DNA from: Acidobacteriota bacterium
GTDB taxonomy: Bacteria > Acidobacteriota > Terriglobia > Terriglobales > Acidobacteriaceae
Assembly: GCA_003225175.1 (NCBI GenBank)
Contig: QIBA01000040.1
Coordinates: 1 to 64,000 of the forward strand
Length of the DNA stretch: 64,000 bases
Direction of reading: 5' to 3'
The notes under the pieces were generated by a model, which was not told where the DNA came from, ran no database searches, and saw only the letters and a list, made by a program, of their open reading frames with translations. Positions 1 to 9,850 of the stretch are shown in pieces. The position numbers and the translations under genes were made by a program. Within the stretch, counting starts at the first letter, position 1. The number at the start of each line of letters is the position of its first letter.

Positions 1-1864
1 GAGCTCCATTGCTGTCGGTTTCGTCGATGCTGCTGTCGGTCAAGCGTTTCACGGCACAGCCGAAGGCAGGATCGGTATAGCTCTGGCCCTTGGCCGGCGG
101 TACAAACGTCGCCCAGTTCGTAGGAATATGCACTAGCCCGTCATTCTGCTTGCCGCAGAGCGGAGTAGAGGAGCTAGTTACTCCCGTTCCGCTGAGCGAG
201 ACAGCGGGACTGTTCGAAGCGTTACTGACGAAACTGACGCTGCCGGTTGCGCTCGCACTAGCCGTTGGCGCAAACACCACAGAGAATGAGGTGCTCTGTC
301 CTGCCGCAAGTGTCACTGGCAGCGTGAGCCCATTCAGCGTGTAGGTGCTGCTCCCGGTGAGCGACGCGGAAGAGACCGTTACAGTTCCGCCGGACGCAGC
401 AAGCGTGCCGGAAAGGCTGCTCGTACTTCCAACCACAACGTTACCGAAAGAGAGCGAGCTGGGGGTAGCCGTCAATTGCAGGACGGGCGCGGTGACTCCG
501 GTACCGGCGAGTGGAACTGTTACCGAATTGTTGGAAGCATCACTCAGAATCAAAATCTGTCCAGAAGCAGCGCCAGCAGAGGTCGGTGAAAACTTCGCGA
601 GGTAGCTCGTGCTTTGGCCAGGCGTAAGCGTGAGCGGGACAGTGACGCCGCTTCCGCTGAAGCCCGCGCCGGAAGTCGTGATCTGAGAAATGGTCAGATT
701 CGCATTGCCGGTGTTGCTGATTGCTATTGATTGCGTGGCGCTGCTTCCTACGTTGACACTGCCGAAGCTGGCACTGGTTGGGTTGGGGGTGAGTAGACCT
801 GCCGGAGCCGCTGCGCCAGTACCGGTTAGGGAAACGAGAGTCGGGCTATTGGAAGCGTTGCTCACGAATGAGATTTGTCCGGAGGCGCTGCCCGCCGAAG
901 TTGGAGCAAATTGTGCAGTGTAGGTGGCGCTTTGACCGGGCGTAAGCGTTAGTGGAACAGCGATGCCGGTTCCGCTGAAGCCGGCGCCGGATGTCGTAAT
1001 CGACGAAATAGCCACGTTTGCATTGCCGGTATTACTCACCACGATCGATTGGGTGCCGCTGCTTCCCACGGTGACATTGCCGAAATTGGCAGTGGTCGGA
1101 TTAGCGGTGAGTTGAACCACGGGGGCGGCTGCGCCTGTACCGGTCAGAGAAACAAGACTCGGGTTGTTCGAAGCGTTGCTCACGAATGAGATCTGTCCAG
1201 AGACACTGCCTGTCGAAGTGGGCGCAAATTTTGCTGTGTAGGTAGCGCTTTGTCCGGGAGTAAGTGTCAGTGGAACAGTGATGCCGCTTCCGCTGAAACC
1301 AGCACCTGATGTCGTGACCGATGAAATCGTTAGGTTCGCATTGCCGCTATTGCTGATTGCGACTTGCTTCGTCGATGAATTATTTACAACCACGCTGCCG
1401 AAACTCAGCGAAGCCGGAGAGGCAGAGAGAGAAGCCGCAGGTGGAGCCGCACCCACTGCAGTCAGCGATATTGAGTTCGGAGAATTCGTTGCGTTGCTGA
1501 CGATAGCCAAATTCCCAGAGCTAGTGCCGGCAGTCTGAGGATTCGCCATTACGCTGATCGTCGTGCTTTGTCCTGGCGCCACGGTCAGCGGGAGTGAAGG
1601 CGCCGAGACACCGAAAGCTGAACCCGTAATGTTTAGCTGGGTGATCGTTACGCTGGCGGTTCCATTTGCGGTCGCCGTGACACTCTTGCTGGATGTAGTT
1701 CCAGTGACCACGCTTCCGAAGTCGAGAGTCGTAGAGCTGAGGCTAAGCTGGCTTGTCGCAGAAGGAGCGGGAGCCACGCCTGTGGTTCCACACCCTGAGA
1801 TCACGATCGCCATTAGGGCAACGAAAGGAAAGAGTTTGCGGACGAGAACAAGTGGATGGTTCAC
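1..1864 (-). CDS. ASH/choice-of-anchor-D repeat lipoprotein (3' end outside window)
   Basis: The minus-strand frame is open from a GTG at 1864 to the window edge, about 621 codons with no stop. An AAGGAGG ribosome site lies just upstream (about 1872-1879). The N-terminus has basic residues, a hydrophobic stretch and a lipobox ending Ile-Ser-Gly-Cys near residue 26, so it is probably an outer-surface lipoprotein. Residues ~40-560 are five to six immunoglobulin-like repeats of ~100 residues with the recurring features 'LSFGSVVVG', 'ISNTGNANLTIS' and 'PLTLTPGQS', typical of ASH/HYDIN (choice-of-anchor D) domains. Three central repeats keep an exact 318-bp period in the DNA. After the repeats the sequence changes to a Trp/Asn/Cys-containing region, perhaps the start of another domain such as a beta-propeller; it is cut by the edge. 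It is transcribed away from the polysaccharide locus. Function is unknown; an adhesive or scaffolding surface role is inference. Confidence 0.85.
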   Translation of the reverse strand, partial: MNHPLVLVRKLFPFVALMAIVISGCGTTGVAPAPSATSQLSLSSTTLDFGSVVTGTTSSKSVTATANGTASVTITQLNITGSAFGVSAPSLPLTVAPGQSTTISVMANPQTAGTSSGNLAIVSNATNSPNSISLTAVGAAPPAASLSASPASLSFGSVVVNNSSTKQVAISNSGNANLTISSVTTSGAGFSGSGITVPLTLTPGQSATYTAKFAPTSTGSVSGQISFVSNASNNPSLVSLTGTGAAAPVVQLTANPTTANFGNVTVGSSGTQSIVVSNTGNANVAISSITTSGAGFSGTGIAVPLTLTPGQSATYTAQFAPTSAGSASGQISFVSNASNSPTLVSLTGTGAAAPAGLLTPNPTSASFGSVNVGSSATQSIAISNTGNANLTISQITTSGAGFSGSGVTVPLTLTPGQSTSYLAKFSPTSAGAASGQILILSDASNNSVTVPLAGTGVTAPVLQLTATPSSLSFGNVVVGSTSSLSGTLAASGGTVTVSSASLTGSSTYTLNGLTLPVTLAAGQSTSFSVVFAPTASASATGSVSFVSNASNSPAVSLSGTGVTSSSTPLCGKQNDGLVHIPTNWATFVPPAKGQSYTDPAFGCAVKRLTDSSIDETDSNGA

Positions 1865-2175
1865 GCGACGATCCTCCTTAGCGGGTTCGGTTGTTACCCT
1901 TGTGGCTCCACGTGATCCGAACAGGGGTATGAGGGGCTTGCTAATGACCAAAATGGTAGGCTCAGCGGGTTCGCGATTGCAGATTACGGCGGACCGAAAA
2001 GAACCAATTCAGGACAATGTCCGCCGGTAGCGAAGCTCAATGCCGATTCGATACTTTCGTAACGTTGTCTGTTAGAGCGGATGTTATGCGCAAAAGTTCT
2101 CTTGGCTTGTCAGAACCCGGAATTCCTTTGGAATGACGGAAAAACACAGGAAATGAAGTGTAACGGCTTTCGCGA
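1865..2175. other. Divergent intergenic region, lipoprotein / polysaccharide locus
   Basis: This 311-base gap separates the minus-strand lipoprotein from the first glycosyltransferase. It should hold the promoters for both directions, including that of the ~36 kb polysaccharide locus. I see no convincing -35/-10 pair, sigma-54 site, riboswitch or strong hairpin. Short reading frames crossing it look like chance. Confidence 0.5.
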
Positions 2176-3300
2176 ATGAGCTCGCTCGTGAAGATTCTCC
2201 AAATCGGGAATTATCCACCGCCGCTTTGTGGCTGGTCGATACAGACCAAATTACTTGTCGAAGAAATTCGTCGGCGCGGAATTACCTGCGACGTGCTCAA
2301 TCTTAGCGAGAACCATCGCAGGAAAAGCCCGGACTATATCGACGTTCAGAACGGTCTCGACTACTTATGTAAGGTGATCCGGTTTGCACTCAGCGGTTAT
2401 CACTTTCAAGTGCACGTGAACGGCCAAGATACAACGGGATACCTGCTGGCGCTCGCCGCTGCGATCATTGGCCGGCTCACACGATGTCCTGTGGCCTTGA
2501 GCTGGCGCGGCGGATATCAGCAGAAATACTTTCCTCGGGCAGAGGCCTCTGTAGCACGTTGGGCTTTTCAGCTGCTGTTTCGATTGGCTGGCCAAATCTC
2601 CTGCAACAGCACGCCGGTCAAATCTGCGATTGAGCGATATGGAATCGACTCCGCTCGGGTGTCCGCCATTCCTGGCTTCTCGGCGCAGCACCTGGACTTC
2701 CGGCCAGTGGTTCTCTCCGCCGAAATCGAGACTTTTCTAAAACAGCGCGAAATGGCTTTCTTCTGCTATGTCTCATTTCGTCCCGAGTACCAACTGCCAG
2801 TGCTACGCGAAGGCATGCAACAGTTCCGAAAACTTTATCCGAGAGCAGGATTCGTTTGGCTTGGATTTCCGTGTAAGGAAATGGCGGCTGCAGTTCGATT
2901 CGTGAACGATTGGCCAGAAGGCGAGCGCCAGAGCTTACTCCTGCTGGGGAACCTGACACACGACGAGTTCTTGACCTTATTAAGCCGAAGCTTTGCAGTA
3001 ATTCGTACTCCTATGTGCGATGGCGTTTCTGCCTCAGTGCTAGAGGCGTTAGCGCTCGGAATTCCTGTCATAGCCAGTGACAATGAACATCGCCCTGATG
3101 CTGTCGTAACTTTTCGCGACGGTGACGCAGAGGATCTCTGCCGGAAACTCATTCACGTCGTCTCACACTACAAACAAATCAAGCAGCAGACCCGTTTTGA
3201 AGGTGCAGAAGACAATATCGCACGAACAGCTGACTGGTTGCTGGCAGATTCAGCCAGCACTGAACGGTTTGCCCGGAGCAACCTCGCCCATGCGGACTAG
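2176..3300 (+). CDS. Glycosyltransferase, GT4-like (GT-B fold)
   Basis: A 374-aa cytoplasmic glycosyltransferase. The N-terminus 'KILQIGNYPPPLCGWSIQT' is the first strand and glycine-rich loop of a GT-B enzyme. Near residues 280-300 'SASVLEALALGIPVIAS' followed by Asp-Asn-Glu is the nucleotide-sugar-binding E-x7-E-like region of family GT4. It should transfer an activated sugar to a lipid-linked glycan intermediate. It is the first gene of the plus-strand polysaccharide locus. Its end overlaps the heparinase-like gene by 11 bases, so the two are probably co-translated. The Shine-Dalgarno sequence is poor. Donor and acceptor cannot be told from sequence. Confidence 0.85.
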   Translation: MSSLVKILQIGNYPPPLCGWSIQTKLLVEEIRRRGITCDVLNLSENHRRKSPDYIDVQNGLDYLCKVIRFALSGYHFQVHVNGQDTTGYLLALAAAIIGRLTRCPVALSWRGGYQQKYFPRAEASVARWAFQLLFRLAGQISCNSTPVKSAIERYGIDSARVSAIPGFSAQHLDFRPVVLSAEIETFLKQREMAFFCYVSFRPEYQLPVLREGMQQFRKLYPRAGFVWLGFPCKEMAAAVRFVNDWPEGERQSLLLLGNLTHDEFLTLLSRSFAVIRTPMCDGVSASVLEALALGIPVIASDNEHRPDAVVTFRDGDAEDLCRKLIHVVSHYKQIKQQTRFEGAEDNIARTADWLLADSASTERFARSNLAHAD

Positions 3301-5623
3301 CAATTATTTGTACGAACGCTGCCGGCGATTGGCAGGCATGAGTTTGGACGAATTGCGCGTACGTACAGCTCAGGAGTTTACAAAGCGTTGGGATCTTGCC
3401 CTGTGTCGATTGGGCCTTCCTCTTCTCAAAGAAGATTCATGGCCATTGCCACACTTTTCCGATTCCTTCTTCTTTAAGCGTGACGAAGTGCCGCGGATTG
3501 CGGATGTGCTCGGCAAGCGCGTTCCTGAAGTTGTGGAGCAGATTATCGATCAGGCCGAGCAAATCTGCCGGCATCGGTTCGATCTTCTTGGCTACAAGGG
3601 AATTGACTATGGCCAGGAAATAGATTGGCATTCCGATGCGGTACATGGTAAGTGCGCCCCTCGCCTCCCATGGTTCCAAATCCGCTACCTCGATTTTGCG
3701 CAGGTCGGCGACGCAAAAATCATCTGGGAACTAAGTCGGCATCAGCATCTGGTCACGCTTGCCAAAGCGTACCGCTTGACTGGAGAAGAGCGTTACTCAA
3801 AGGAGCTGTTTCAGCAGTGGTATGACTGGAAGGGGCAAAATCCGTACTGTGTGGGAATTAATTGGGCTAGCAGTTTAGAAGTTGCTTTCCGAAGCCTGTC
3901 CTGGCTCTGGGTTTGGTATTTGCTCGACGGCTGTTCGAATCTCCCAAGCCGATTTTCGAAAGATCTTCGACATTCGCTGATATTGAACGCGCGTCATATT
4001 GAACGATTTCTTTCAACCTACTTCTCACCAAATACACATTTGCTCGGCGAGGGTGTCGGACTGTTCTTTATTGGAACTTTGCTTCACGGGTGCCAATCGG
4101 CAGCACGCTGGAAAGCACTTGGTTGGACAACGGTTTTGAAGGAAGCGCAGCGCCAGGTGCGACCCGACGGCGCGCACTTTGAACAGTCTACGTACTACCA
4201 CACCTATGCGGTCGATTTCTTCATACATGCACGAATACTGGCTGGATTGAACGGAATTACCGTTCCAGTCCATCTCGACAGAACAATCGAAAAGATGCTT
4301 GACGTCTTGCATTCCTTCGGAAGTGCGGGACCCGTGCCTCGATTTGGTGACGACGATGGCGGCAGAGTCTTCGATCCGCGACGTAACAGGAGTGAGCATC
4401 TGCTCGATCCTCTGGCAACCGGAGCAGTACTTTTCAATCGCTCTGACTTCAAGAGTCTGGTTGGTGATATCAGAGAAGAAACAATTTGGCTGCTGGGGTC
4501 CCATTCGGTTAGGCGATTCGATGAAGTAGATAGCAACAAATCCACGTTTAAGTCATTCGCGCTACGGTCAGCTGGAGTTTACGCGATGTGCCATTCCGGA
4601 CCTGCTCGACACCAGTTCGTAATCGACGCAGGTCCTCAAGGAACAGGATTAGCTGGACATGGACATGGAGATGCACTGAGCGTCCAACTCACTCTGGACG
4701 GCTACCCCATGCTGATAGACCCAGGTACGTTTGTTTATGCGGATACATTTGAACGAGATTTGTTCCGCGGAACTGCTAGTCACAACACCGTGCAAATTGA
4801 CGGCATGAGCCAGGCAGAACCGCGAGAGCCGTTCAAGTGGCGATATTTGCCGAAGGTTACGGTAGAGAGATGGCTCACCAACCCTGTCTTTGATTTCTTC
4901 ATAGGTTCACATGATGGGTATGCCCGCCTCAAAGATCCAGTTCGGCATCAAAGATACATCTTCTATCTAAAGTCTCACTTTTGGCTCGTTCACGATGTCC
5001 TCAGGGGCGCAGCTTTCCACAAGCTCGACCTTTCCTGGCACCTAGCACCTGGTTCTCTATCCTCAATCTCAGGAGGTGCGATCTTCGTCAGCGCTGAACA
5101 ACGGGAGGCGCTGGCTCTACTCTCTACGGGCAGCTCGCATTATGCAGCCAGGCTTTTGCAAGGTTGGCATTCACCAACGTATGGCAATAGAGAACGATGC
5201 CCAATTTTTCGAATTAGCTCTCAAACGCAGTTGCCCGCAAGCTTTGCGACTTTACTGATCCCATTAGAAGAACCTACCGGGTTTAACGGGACATTGCAGC
5301 CGTTTGAAGGGGAACAGACAGGAGTATCAGTTCGGGCCTATACATATTCAACGGCTGCTGGGTCGACGCAACATATGGTCTTCGCCGATGCTGCCGGAAG
5401 CTGGCAACTTGGAGGCTTGGTTAGCGACGCCCGATTTTTGTACTACTCGATTGGCAATGCAAACCGGCTGCAGCAATTTGCGTTGTGCGATGGCAGCCAT
5501 TTAGAAATTGATGGTGAACTACTCTTCAAAGCCACAGATGTTGTCCCGCAATTCAACTGGGTTTCGCAAGAGAATACATCTCATCTTTCTCACTCAAGCG
5601 AGCTTTCGGCAGCCCTCGTATAG
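3290..5623 (+). CDS. Heparinase II/III family polysaccharide lyase-like protein
   Basis: 777 aa from the ATG at 3290, which overlaps the end of the preceding gene; an in-frame start at 3122 would lie deep inside that gene and is rejected. The first ~400 residues look like the alpha/alpha toroid of alginate/heparin lyases, with 'FEQSTYYHTYA' (about residues 296-306) carrying the Tyr/His expected in the catalytic centre. The C-terminal half has the Hepar_II_III beta-sandwich signature 'GHGHGDAL' (~455) and 'RGTASHNTVQIDG'. Such enzymes eliminate uronic-acid-containing chains. Within EPS loci they usually trim, release or length-control the polymer, which suggests a uronate-containing product. 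No signal peptide is apparent, which is odd for a lyase that would act outside the cytoplasm. Confidence 0.85.
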   Translation: MRTSNYLYERCRRLAGMSLDELRVRTAQEFTKRWDLALCRLGLPLLKEDSWPLPHFSDSFFFKRDEVPRIADVLGKRVPEVVEQIIDQAEQICRHRFDLLGYKGIDYGQEIDWHSDAVHGKCAPRLPWFQIRYLDFAQVGDAKIIWELSRHQHLVTLAKAYRLTGEERYSKELFQQWYDWKGQNPYCVGINWASSLEVAFRSLSWLWVWYLLDGCSNLPSRFSKDLRHSLILNARHIERFLSTYFSPNTHLLGEGVGLFFIGTLLHGCQSAARWKALGWTTVLKEAQRQVRPDGAHFEQSTYYHTYAVDFFIHARILAGLNGITVPVHLDRTIEKMLDVLHSFGSAGPVPRFGDDDGGRVFDPRRNRSEHLLDPLATGAVLFNRSDFKSLVGDIREETIWLLGSHSVRRFDEVDSNKSTFKSFALRSAGVYAMCHSGPARHQFVIDAGPQGTGLAGHGHGDALSVQLTLDGYPMLIDPGTFVYADTFERDLFRGTASHNTVQIDGMSQAEPREPFKWRYLPKVTVERWLTNPVFDFFIGSHDGYARLKDPVRHQRYIFYLKSHFWLVHDVLRGAAFHKLDLSWHLAPGSLSSISGGAIFVSAEQREALALLSTGSSHYAARLLQGWHSPTYGNRERCPIFRISSQTQLPASFATLLIPLEEPTGFNGTLQPFEGEQTGVSVRAYTYSTAAGSTQHMVFADAAGSWQLGGLVSDARFLYYSIGNANRLQQFALCDGSHLEIDGELLFKATDVVPQFNWVSQENTSHLSHSSELSAALV

Positions 5624-5708
5624 ACACATCCCCGACTTACGCCGCGGTCGCTACTACATGCGCTAGACGCACAAAACCACTGAGAGTCTAGACAAAAGAG
5701 GTTGGACA

Positions 5709-6482
5709 ATGCAGATTCACCATGAGGAATTGAGCGACGTTACTCGCTATATCGATAACAAGCGCCACCTCACGCTCGAAGATCACCGCGCTACGTTCGA
5801 GGCCTACATCAGGCGCATAGGCCAGTTCAAGATGGTTGACCGGAGTACGAAGCTGCTTGAAATTGGGATCGGTACTGGATGGTTTCCGATCATGTGCAAG
5901 GCGCAAGGCCTCTCCTGCAAAGGGCTGGAGATCAGTCCCCAGCTGGTGGAGTACACCCGCGCGTTCGGGAGAAGATATGGAATCGAGCCTGACGTCGAAG
6001 TTGGGAATATTGAAACATACGACCTCGGCTTAGCCCAATACGACATTATTATCGCTTCGTCAGTCTTTGAGCATATAGAGAATTGGAAGGAAGCGATGAG
6101 AAAGAGTTATGCGGCCTTAAAGCCGGGCGGTGTGCTCTTCTTTGAATCCACAAACAAGTTCAGTTTCAGTTCGGGAGAATTCGATTTTCCGTTTTACGGC
6201 TGGCTTCCGGATCGATGGCGCTACCGCTTGCGCATTGCACGGCAAGGAGCGGACATCATGAACCTGGGAATCGACTTCCACCAGTTCACGTATCCATTGT
6301 TGAGGCGAGTGTTTCGCGATCTTGGATTCAGACAAATCGTGGATCGGGTGTCACTGGCTAATATCGATGCCATGGCTTCTTCCTGGAAACGACTTCTTAT
6401 AAGAGGAGCCAGGCAGTTCAGTCTCCTGCGCCAGTTGGTTCTCCTCTTCGTCGATTGCACGACCTTTGTTTGCGTAAAGTGA
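5709..6482 (+). CDS. Class I SAM-dependent methyltransferase
   Basis: 257 aa with SAM-binding motif I 'LLEIGIGTGWFPIM' near residue 46 and a post-motif 'DIIIASSVFEHIENW', typical of class I Rossmann methyltransferases of the Methyltransf_11/23 group. The start has a GAGGTTGG ribosome site 5 bases upstream. It sits between the lyase-like gene and asnB in the polysaccharide locus, so a sugar or glycolipid O-methylation is the likely role, but the substrate is not visible. The C-terminal ~60 residues are basic and hydrophobic and may contact membrane or a lipid-linked substrate. Confidence 0.8.
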   Translation: MQIHHEELSDVTRYIDNKRHLTLEDHRATFEAYIRRIGQFKMVDRSTKLLEIGIGTGWFPIMCKAQGLSCKGLEISPQLVEYTRAFGRRYGIEPDVEVGNIETYDLGLAQYDIIIASSVFEHIENWKEAMRKSYAALKPGGVLFFESTNKFSFSSGEFDFPFYGWLPDRWRYRLRIARQGADIMNLGIDFHQFTYPLLRRVFRDLGFRQIVDRVSLANIDAMASSWKRLLIRGARQFSLLRQLVLLFVDCTTFVCVK

Positions 6483-6562
6483 TGTGGGCGTTCTGATTCG
6501 CACAGAGTAAGACACCTGACACTGCATAGAAAAGCATAAGTTCTCATTCAATCGAACAAACT

Positions 6563-8527
6563 ATGTGTGGTATCTGCGGAATCCTTGCGATTAGAAATGG
6601 AGTGTTGTCGGCGCCCCACGTCGAGGCCATGTCCAGATCCTTGCGTCACCGTGGACCCGATGACAGCGGATTATTGATATTGCCTCCGGTTGCATTCGGA
6701 TTCCGCCGACTTAGTATTGTTGATCCTTCTGGCGGTCACCAGCCGATGAGCAACGAGGACCAGAGTGTATGGATTGTCTTCAATGGAGAGATCTACAACC
6801 ATCCCAAGCTTCGTCCCATTCTTGAAACGCGCGGTCATCGATATGTGACGAACAGCGATACGGAAACCATCCTTCATTTATACGAGGAATATGGAGAAGA
6901 CTGCGTTCATCATTTGCAGGGGATGTTTGCATTCGCAATTTGGGATCGCGTGCGACGAAAGCTCTTCTGCGCCCGGGATCGGCTCGGGATAAAACCTTTC
7001 TATTATGCGACGACGGCGGGCGATTTCGTATTTGCCTCAGAAATCAAAGCGCTGCTCGAGGTGCCTGGTCTTCGACATGAAGTGAATCGACGCGCACTCC
7101 CGGAATTCTTTGCCTTTGGTTATCTCTCCTCGGCGGAAACACTCTTTAAAGACATATATAAGCTCTTGCCTGGACATCGCTTGTCGATAGATTTGAACGC
7201 AGAAGAGAAGAGCCCTCACGTAACTCAGTATTGGGACCTGGACATCTCGCGCTCGGAATCGAGTGTCGCCGAAGCAGACTACGTTAACCAGTTTGACAGT
7301 CTTTTCACTGAGACGATCCGAATGCACCTAATGAGCGACGTCCCTCTCGGTGTGTTTCTGAGTGGCGGGCTAGACTCAAGCGCTATCGCCGCCGTAGTTG
7401 CGGATCTTCGCAAGGACGCCATCCAAACGTTCGCAGTAGGCTATAAGGAAGATAGCTTCAGCGAACTTCCCTTTGCGCGTCAGGTCGCCAGCCATATCGG
7501 AGCTGTCCATAACGAGGTCGTTCTCGGTCCGAATGATTTTATTGAGAGTCTGCCTCAGCTAATTTGGCATGAAGATGAACCGCTGGTCTGGCCCTCGAGC
7601 GTGGCGCTGTACTACGTAGCTCGTTTGGCTAATCAGAAGGTAAAGGTGGTGCTCACTGGTGAAGGAGCAGATGAGGTCTTTGCTGGTTATTTGAAATACC
7701 GGGCGACTCTCTGGAACATGCGCGCGGCGCCTGTCTACAAAAACCTCTTTCCTAACTTTGCCCAGGATCTTGCACAGAAACTGCCTGAATCACGATTCGT
7801 TCCCGATTGGATCCGACGCAAGCTGCGCCATTCGTTTGTGTACTATCGCGACAGTTTCGAAAAGATCCATTTCGACAACTTTTATTCGGTCTTTTCGGGA
7901 GATCAACAGCGCGAATTATTTAGTGATGAGGTCGATGGAGAACTACGCGAGATCAATCCTTACAAAAACTCGATGCGCTACTCGCCCTCGAAGGCAGGCA
8001 ATGGTGATTTACTGAACCAGCTTCTCTATCTCGATATCAAGACATATTTGGTGGAGTTGCTCATGAAGCAAGACCAGATGAGCATGGCCGCATCCATTGA
8101 GAGCCGGGTACCATTCCTGGATCACAAGTTGGTCGAGTGGGTTGCTCAATTGCCCGCGAATCAGAAGGTGCGAGGATTATCCGGAAAATACTTGCTTCGC
8201 CGCACGATGGCTCGACGTCTGCCGAAGGAAATAATTCGCCGTAACAAACGCGGATTTCCCACGCCAATTCGGCCCTGGTTACGCTATCAATTATTCGACA
8301 AACTCACCTCCGTTCTGACCGACGGACGCATGGCGGAGCGCCGACTATTCCGCCCTGGATATGTCGAAACATTGCTCAATGCCCATCGGCAAGGATTTTC
8401 CGATGCAACAGAGCGCTGCTGGCGGCTTCTAAATTTTGAACTCTGGAATCGAATTTTCCTGGATCGCGATCAGTCGGCATTCCATCCTGGGATGAATCGG
8501 AGTGAGAGCGCGATGGTTGCCGCCTAA
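6563..8527 (+). CDS. asnB: Asparagine synthetase B-type amidotransferase (glutamine-hydrolysing)
   Basis: 654 aa. It begins Met-Cys-Gly-Ile-Cys-Gly, so after Met removal Cys is the N-terminal nucleophile of a class II glutaminase domain (residues 1-~200). The synthetase domain follows with the PP-loop 'SGGLDSSAIAA' near residue 267. This is the full-length AsnB layout. A copy inside a polysaccharide/exosortase-type locus is common (XrtA/PEP-CTERM-type amidotransferase); there it probably amidates a carboxylate on the glycan, such as a uronate, rather than free aspartate. That fits the lyase-like neighbour but is inference. There is no clear Shine-Dalgarno site; the start is fixed by the catalytic Cys. 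Confidence 0.9.
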   Translation: MCGICGILAIRNGVLSAPHVEAMSRSLRHRGPDDSGLLILPPVAFGFRRLSIVDPSGGHQPMSNEDQSVWIVFNGEIYNHPKLRPILETRGHRYVTNSDTETILHLYEEYGEDCVHHLQGMFAFAIWDRVRRKLFCARDRLGIKPFYYATTAGDFVFASEIKALLEVPGLRHEVNRRALPEFFAFGYLSSAETLFKDIYKLLPGHRLSIDLNAEEKSPHVTQYWDLDISRSESSVAEADYVNQFDSLFTETIRMHLMSDVPLGVFLSGGLDSSAIAAVVADLRKDAIQTFAVGYKEDSFSELPFARQVASHIGAVHNEVVLGPNDFIESLPQLIWHEDEPLVWPSSVALYYVARLANQKVKVVLTGEGADEVFAGYLKYRATLWNMRAAPVYKNLFPNFAQDLAQKLPESRFVPDWIRRKLRHSFVYYRDSFEKIHFDNFYSVFSGDQQRELFSDEVDGELREINPYKNSMRYSPSKAGNGDLLNQLLYLDIKTYLVELLMKQDQMSMAASIESRVPFLDHKLVEWVAQLPANQKVRGLSGKYLLRRTMARRLPKEIIRRNKRGFPTPIRPWLRYQLFDKLTSVLTDGRMAERRLFRPGYVETLLNAHRQGFSDATERCWRLLNFELWNRIFLDRDQSAFHPGMNRSESAMVAA

Positions 8528-8587
8528 TTCGGAAACTTACAGAAACGTCATAGTCCGAAAATAGAACCATCCCACAGCTCTTATCAC

Positions 8588-9850
8588 ATGAAAATCCTGC
8601 TGGCGGTGCCGCGGCCTCTCTTTCCTGCCGATACAGGTGGAAAGATACGGTCGCTGAACATTTTTTCGCGTTTGGCCACACGTGCTGAAATTCATGCTGT
8701 CTCTTTTGCGGATCCTGTTTCTGACGCTGCAGGAATCGCTCAGATGGAGGCGACATTCGCAACGTACACACCGGTATTCTGGCGGGAACCGAAGAAATAT
8801 TCGTTGACTTTCTATGCAGAACTTCTAGGCAATCAATTCAGCTCGATGCCGTATTTCCTGGCAAAGTGCAATCTTCCGCGATTTCGGCGCGCGGTCGAAA
8901 AGTTGCTCGCGAGCACTCGGTTCGATCTGGTCTTCTGTGATTTCTTACATACAGCTGTGCCACTGCAGCCACTTGAGTTCAGGCCAAAGGTAGTGTTTGA
9001 ACACAACGTCGAATTCTTGCTCCGAAAACGCAAGTGGGAGAGGGAGGAGCAACCCCTACGTAGATTGGTGCTCGGCAGGGAATGGAAGAAAACGCACGCC
9101 ATCGAGTCTGAAGTCTGTAGATCCTTTGATCATGTGATCGCAGTCTCGGACGATGATCAGCGCACTTTGCAGCGGAACTTTGCAGTGCAAAATGTTTCCA
9201 CCGTTCCTACCGCCGTCGACACTGATTTTTTCCGACCACGTGAAGAAGCGGCGATTCCCAAACGGCTGGTCTTCGTAGGGTCCATGGATTGGGAGCCGAA
9301 CGAAGACGGAATTCTATGGTTTTGCAGGGATATTTACCCACTCATTCGAAAGCAGATGCCGGGAGTGACCCTTAATGTCGTCGGCCGGAATCCCTCCTCA
9401 AAACTTCAGAGGGTGGTTTCAGGAGATTCTTCAGTACAGATTACTGGATGGGTTCCAGACATTCGTCCGCATCTTGCCCAGGCCGAGGTGGTGGTCGTTC
9501 CATTGCGGGTTGGGGGAGGAACCCGAATCAAGATTCCTGAGGCCATGGCGATGGGAAAACCAGTTGTCTCGACTCCTCTCGGTGCCGAGGGCCTTCCATT
9601 TCGGGACGGTAATGAGCTTTGCATTGCCGAAGAGCCTGAACAGTTCTCCCGAAAAGTTCTCGAACTGTTGGACAACATTACCCTTCGAACTTCTATTGAA
9701 CAAACAGCCCGCGACCAAGTAGTCGCCGGATATGGATGGATTGCGGCCGTAGATAGACTCGAACAGACGCTCTTGCGAGTAACATCGTCCACACTAACAG
9801 GTATGACGATTCAGCAGGACCAAACACACTCAGTGTACGCGAGTCTATGA
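8588..9850 (+). CDS. Glycosyltransferase family 4, XrtA-locus-like
   Basis: 420 aa GT-B glycosyltransferase. The N-terminus 'MKILLAVPRPLFPADTGGK' is the donor-site loop typical of sugar transferases from exosortase-associated loci. The C-terminal half has 'RIKIPEAMAMGKPVVSTPL' followed by Gly-Ala-Glu-Gly, the E-x7-E nucleotide-sugar motif. It should add one sugar to a lipid-linked repeat unit at the inner face of the membrane. Its stop overlaps the start of the O-antigen-ligase-like gene by 4 bases (ATGA), indicating translational coupling. Confidence 0.88.
   Translation: MKILLAVPRPLFPADTGGKIRSLNIFSRLATRAEIHAVSFADPVSDAAGIAQMEATFATYTPVFWREPKKYSLTFYAELLGNQFSSMPYFLAKCNLPRFRRAVEKLLASTRFDLVFCDFLHTAVPLQPLEFRPKVVFEHNVEFLLRKRKWEREEQPLRRLVLGREWKKTHAIESEVCRSFDHVIAVSDDDQRTLQRNFAVQNVSTVPTAVDTDFFRPREEAAIPKRLVFVGSMDWEPNEDGILWFCRDIYPLIRKQMPGVTLNVVGRNPSSKLQRVVSGDSSVQITGWVPDIRPHLAQAEVVVVPLRVGGGTRIKIPEAMAMGKPVVSTPLGAEGLPFRDGNELCIAEEPEQFSRKVLELLDNITLRTSIEQTARDQVVAGYGWIAAVDRLEQTLLRVTSSTLTGMTIQQDQTHSVYASL

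Noticed and set aside
90-2030. Plus-strand ORFs of 77-155 aa across the first 2 kb
   Set aside because: They are complements of the minus-strand ASH-repeat lipoprotein, which has family features, a lipobox and a ribosome site.
3122-3289. Upstream 56-codon extension of the heparinase-like gene
   Set aside because: It lies inside the glycosyltransferase gene in another frame; the ATG at 3290 fits a normal overlap.
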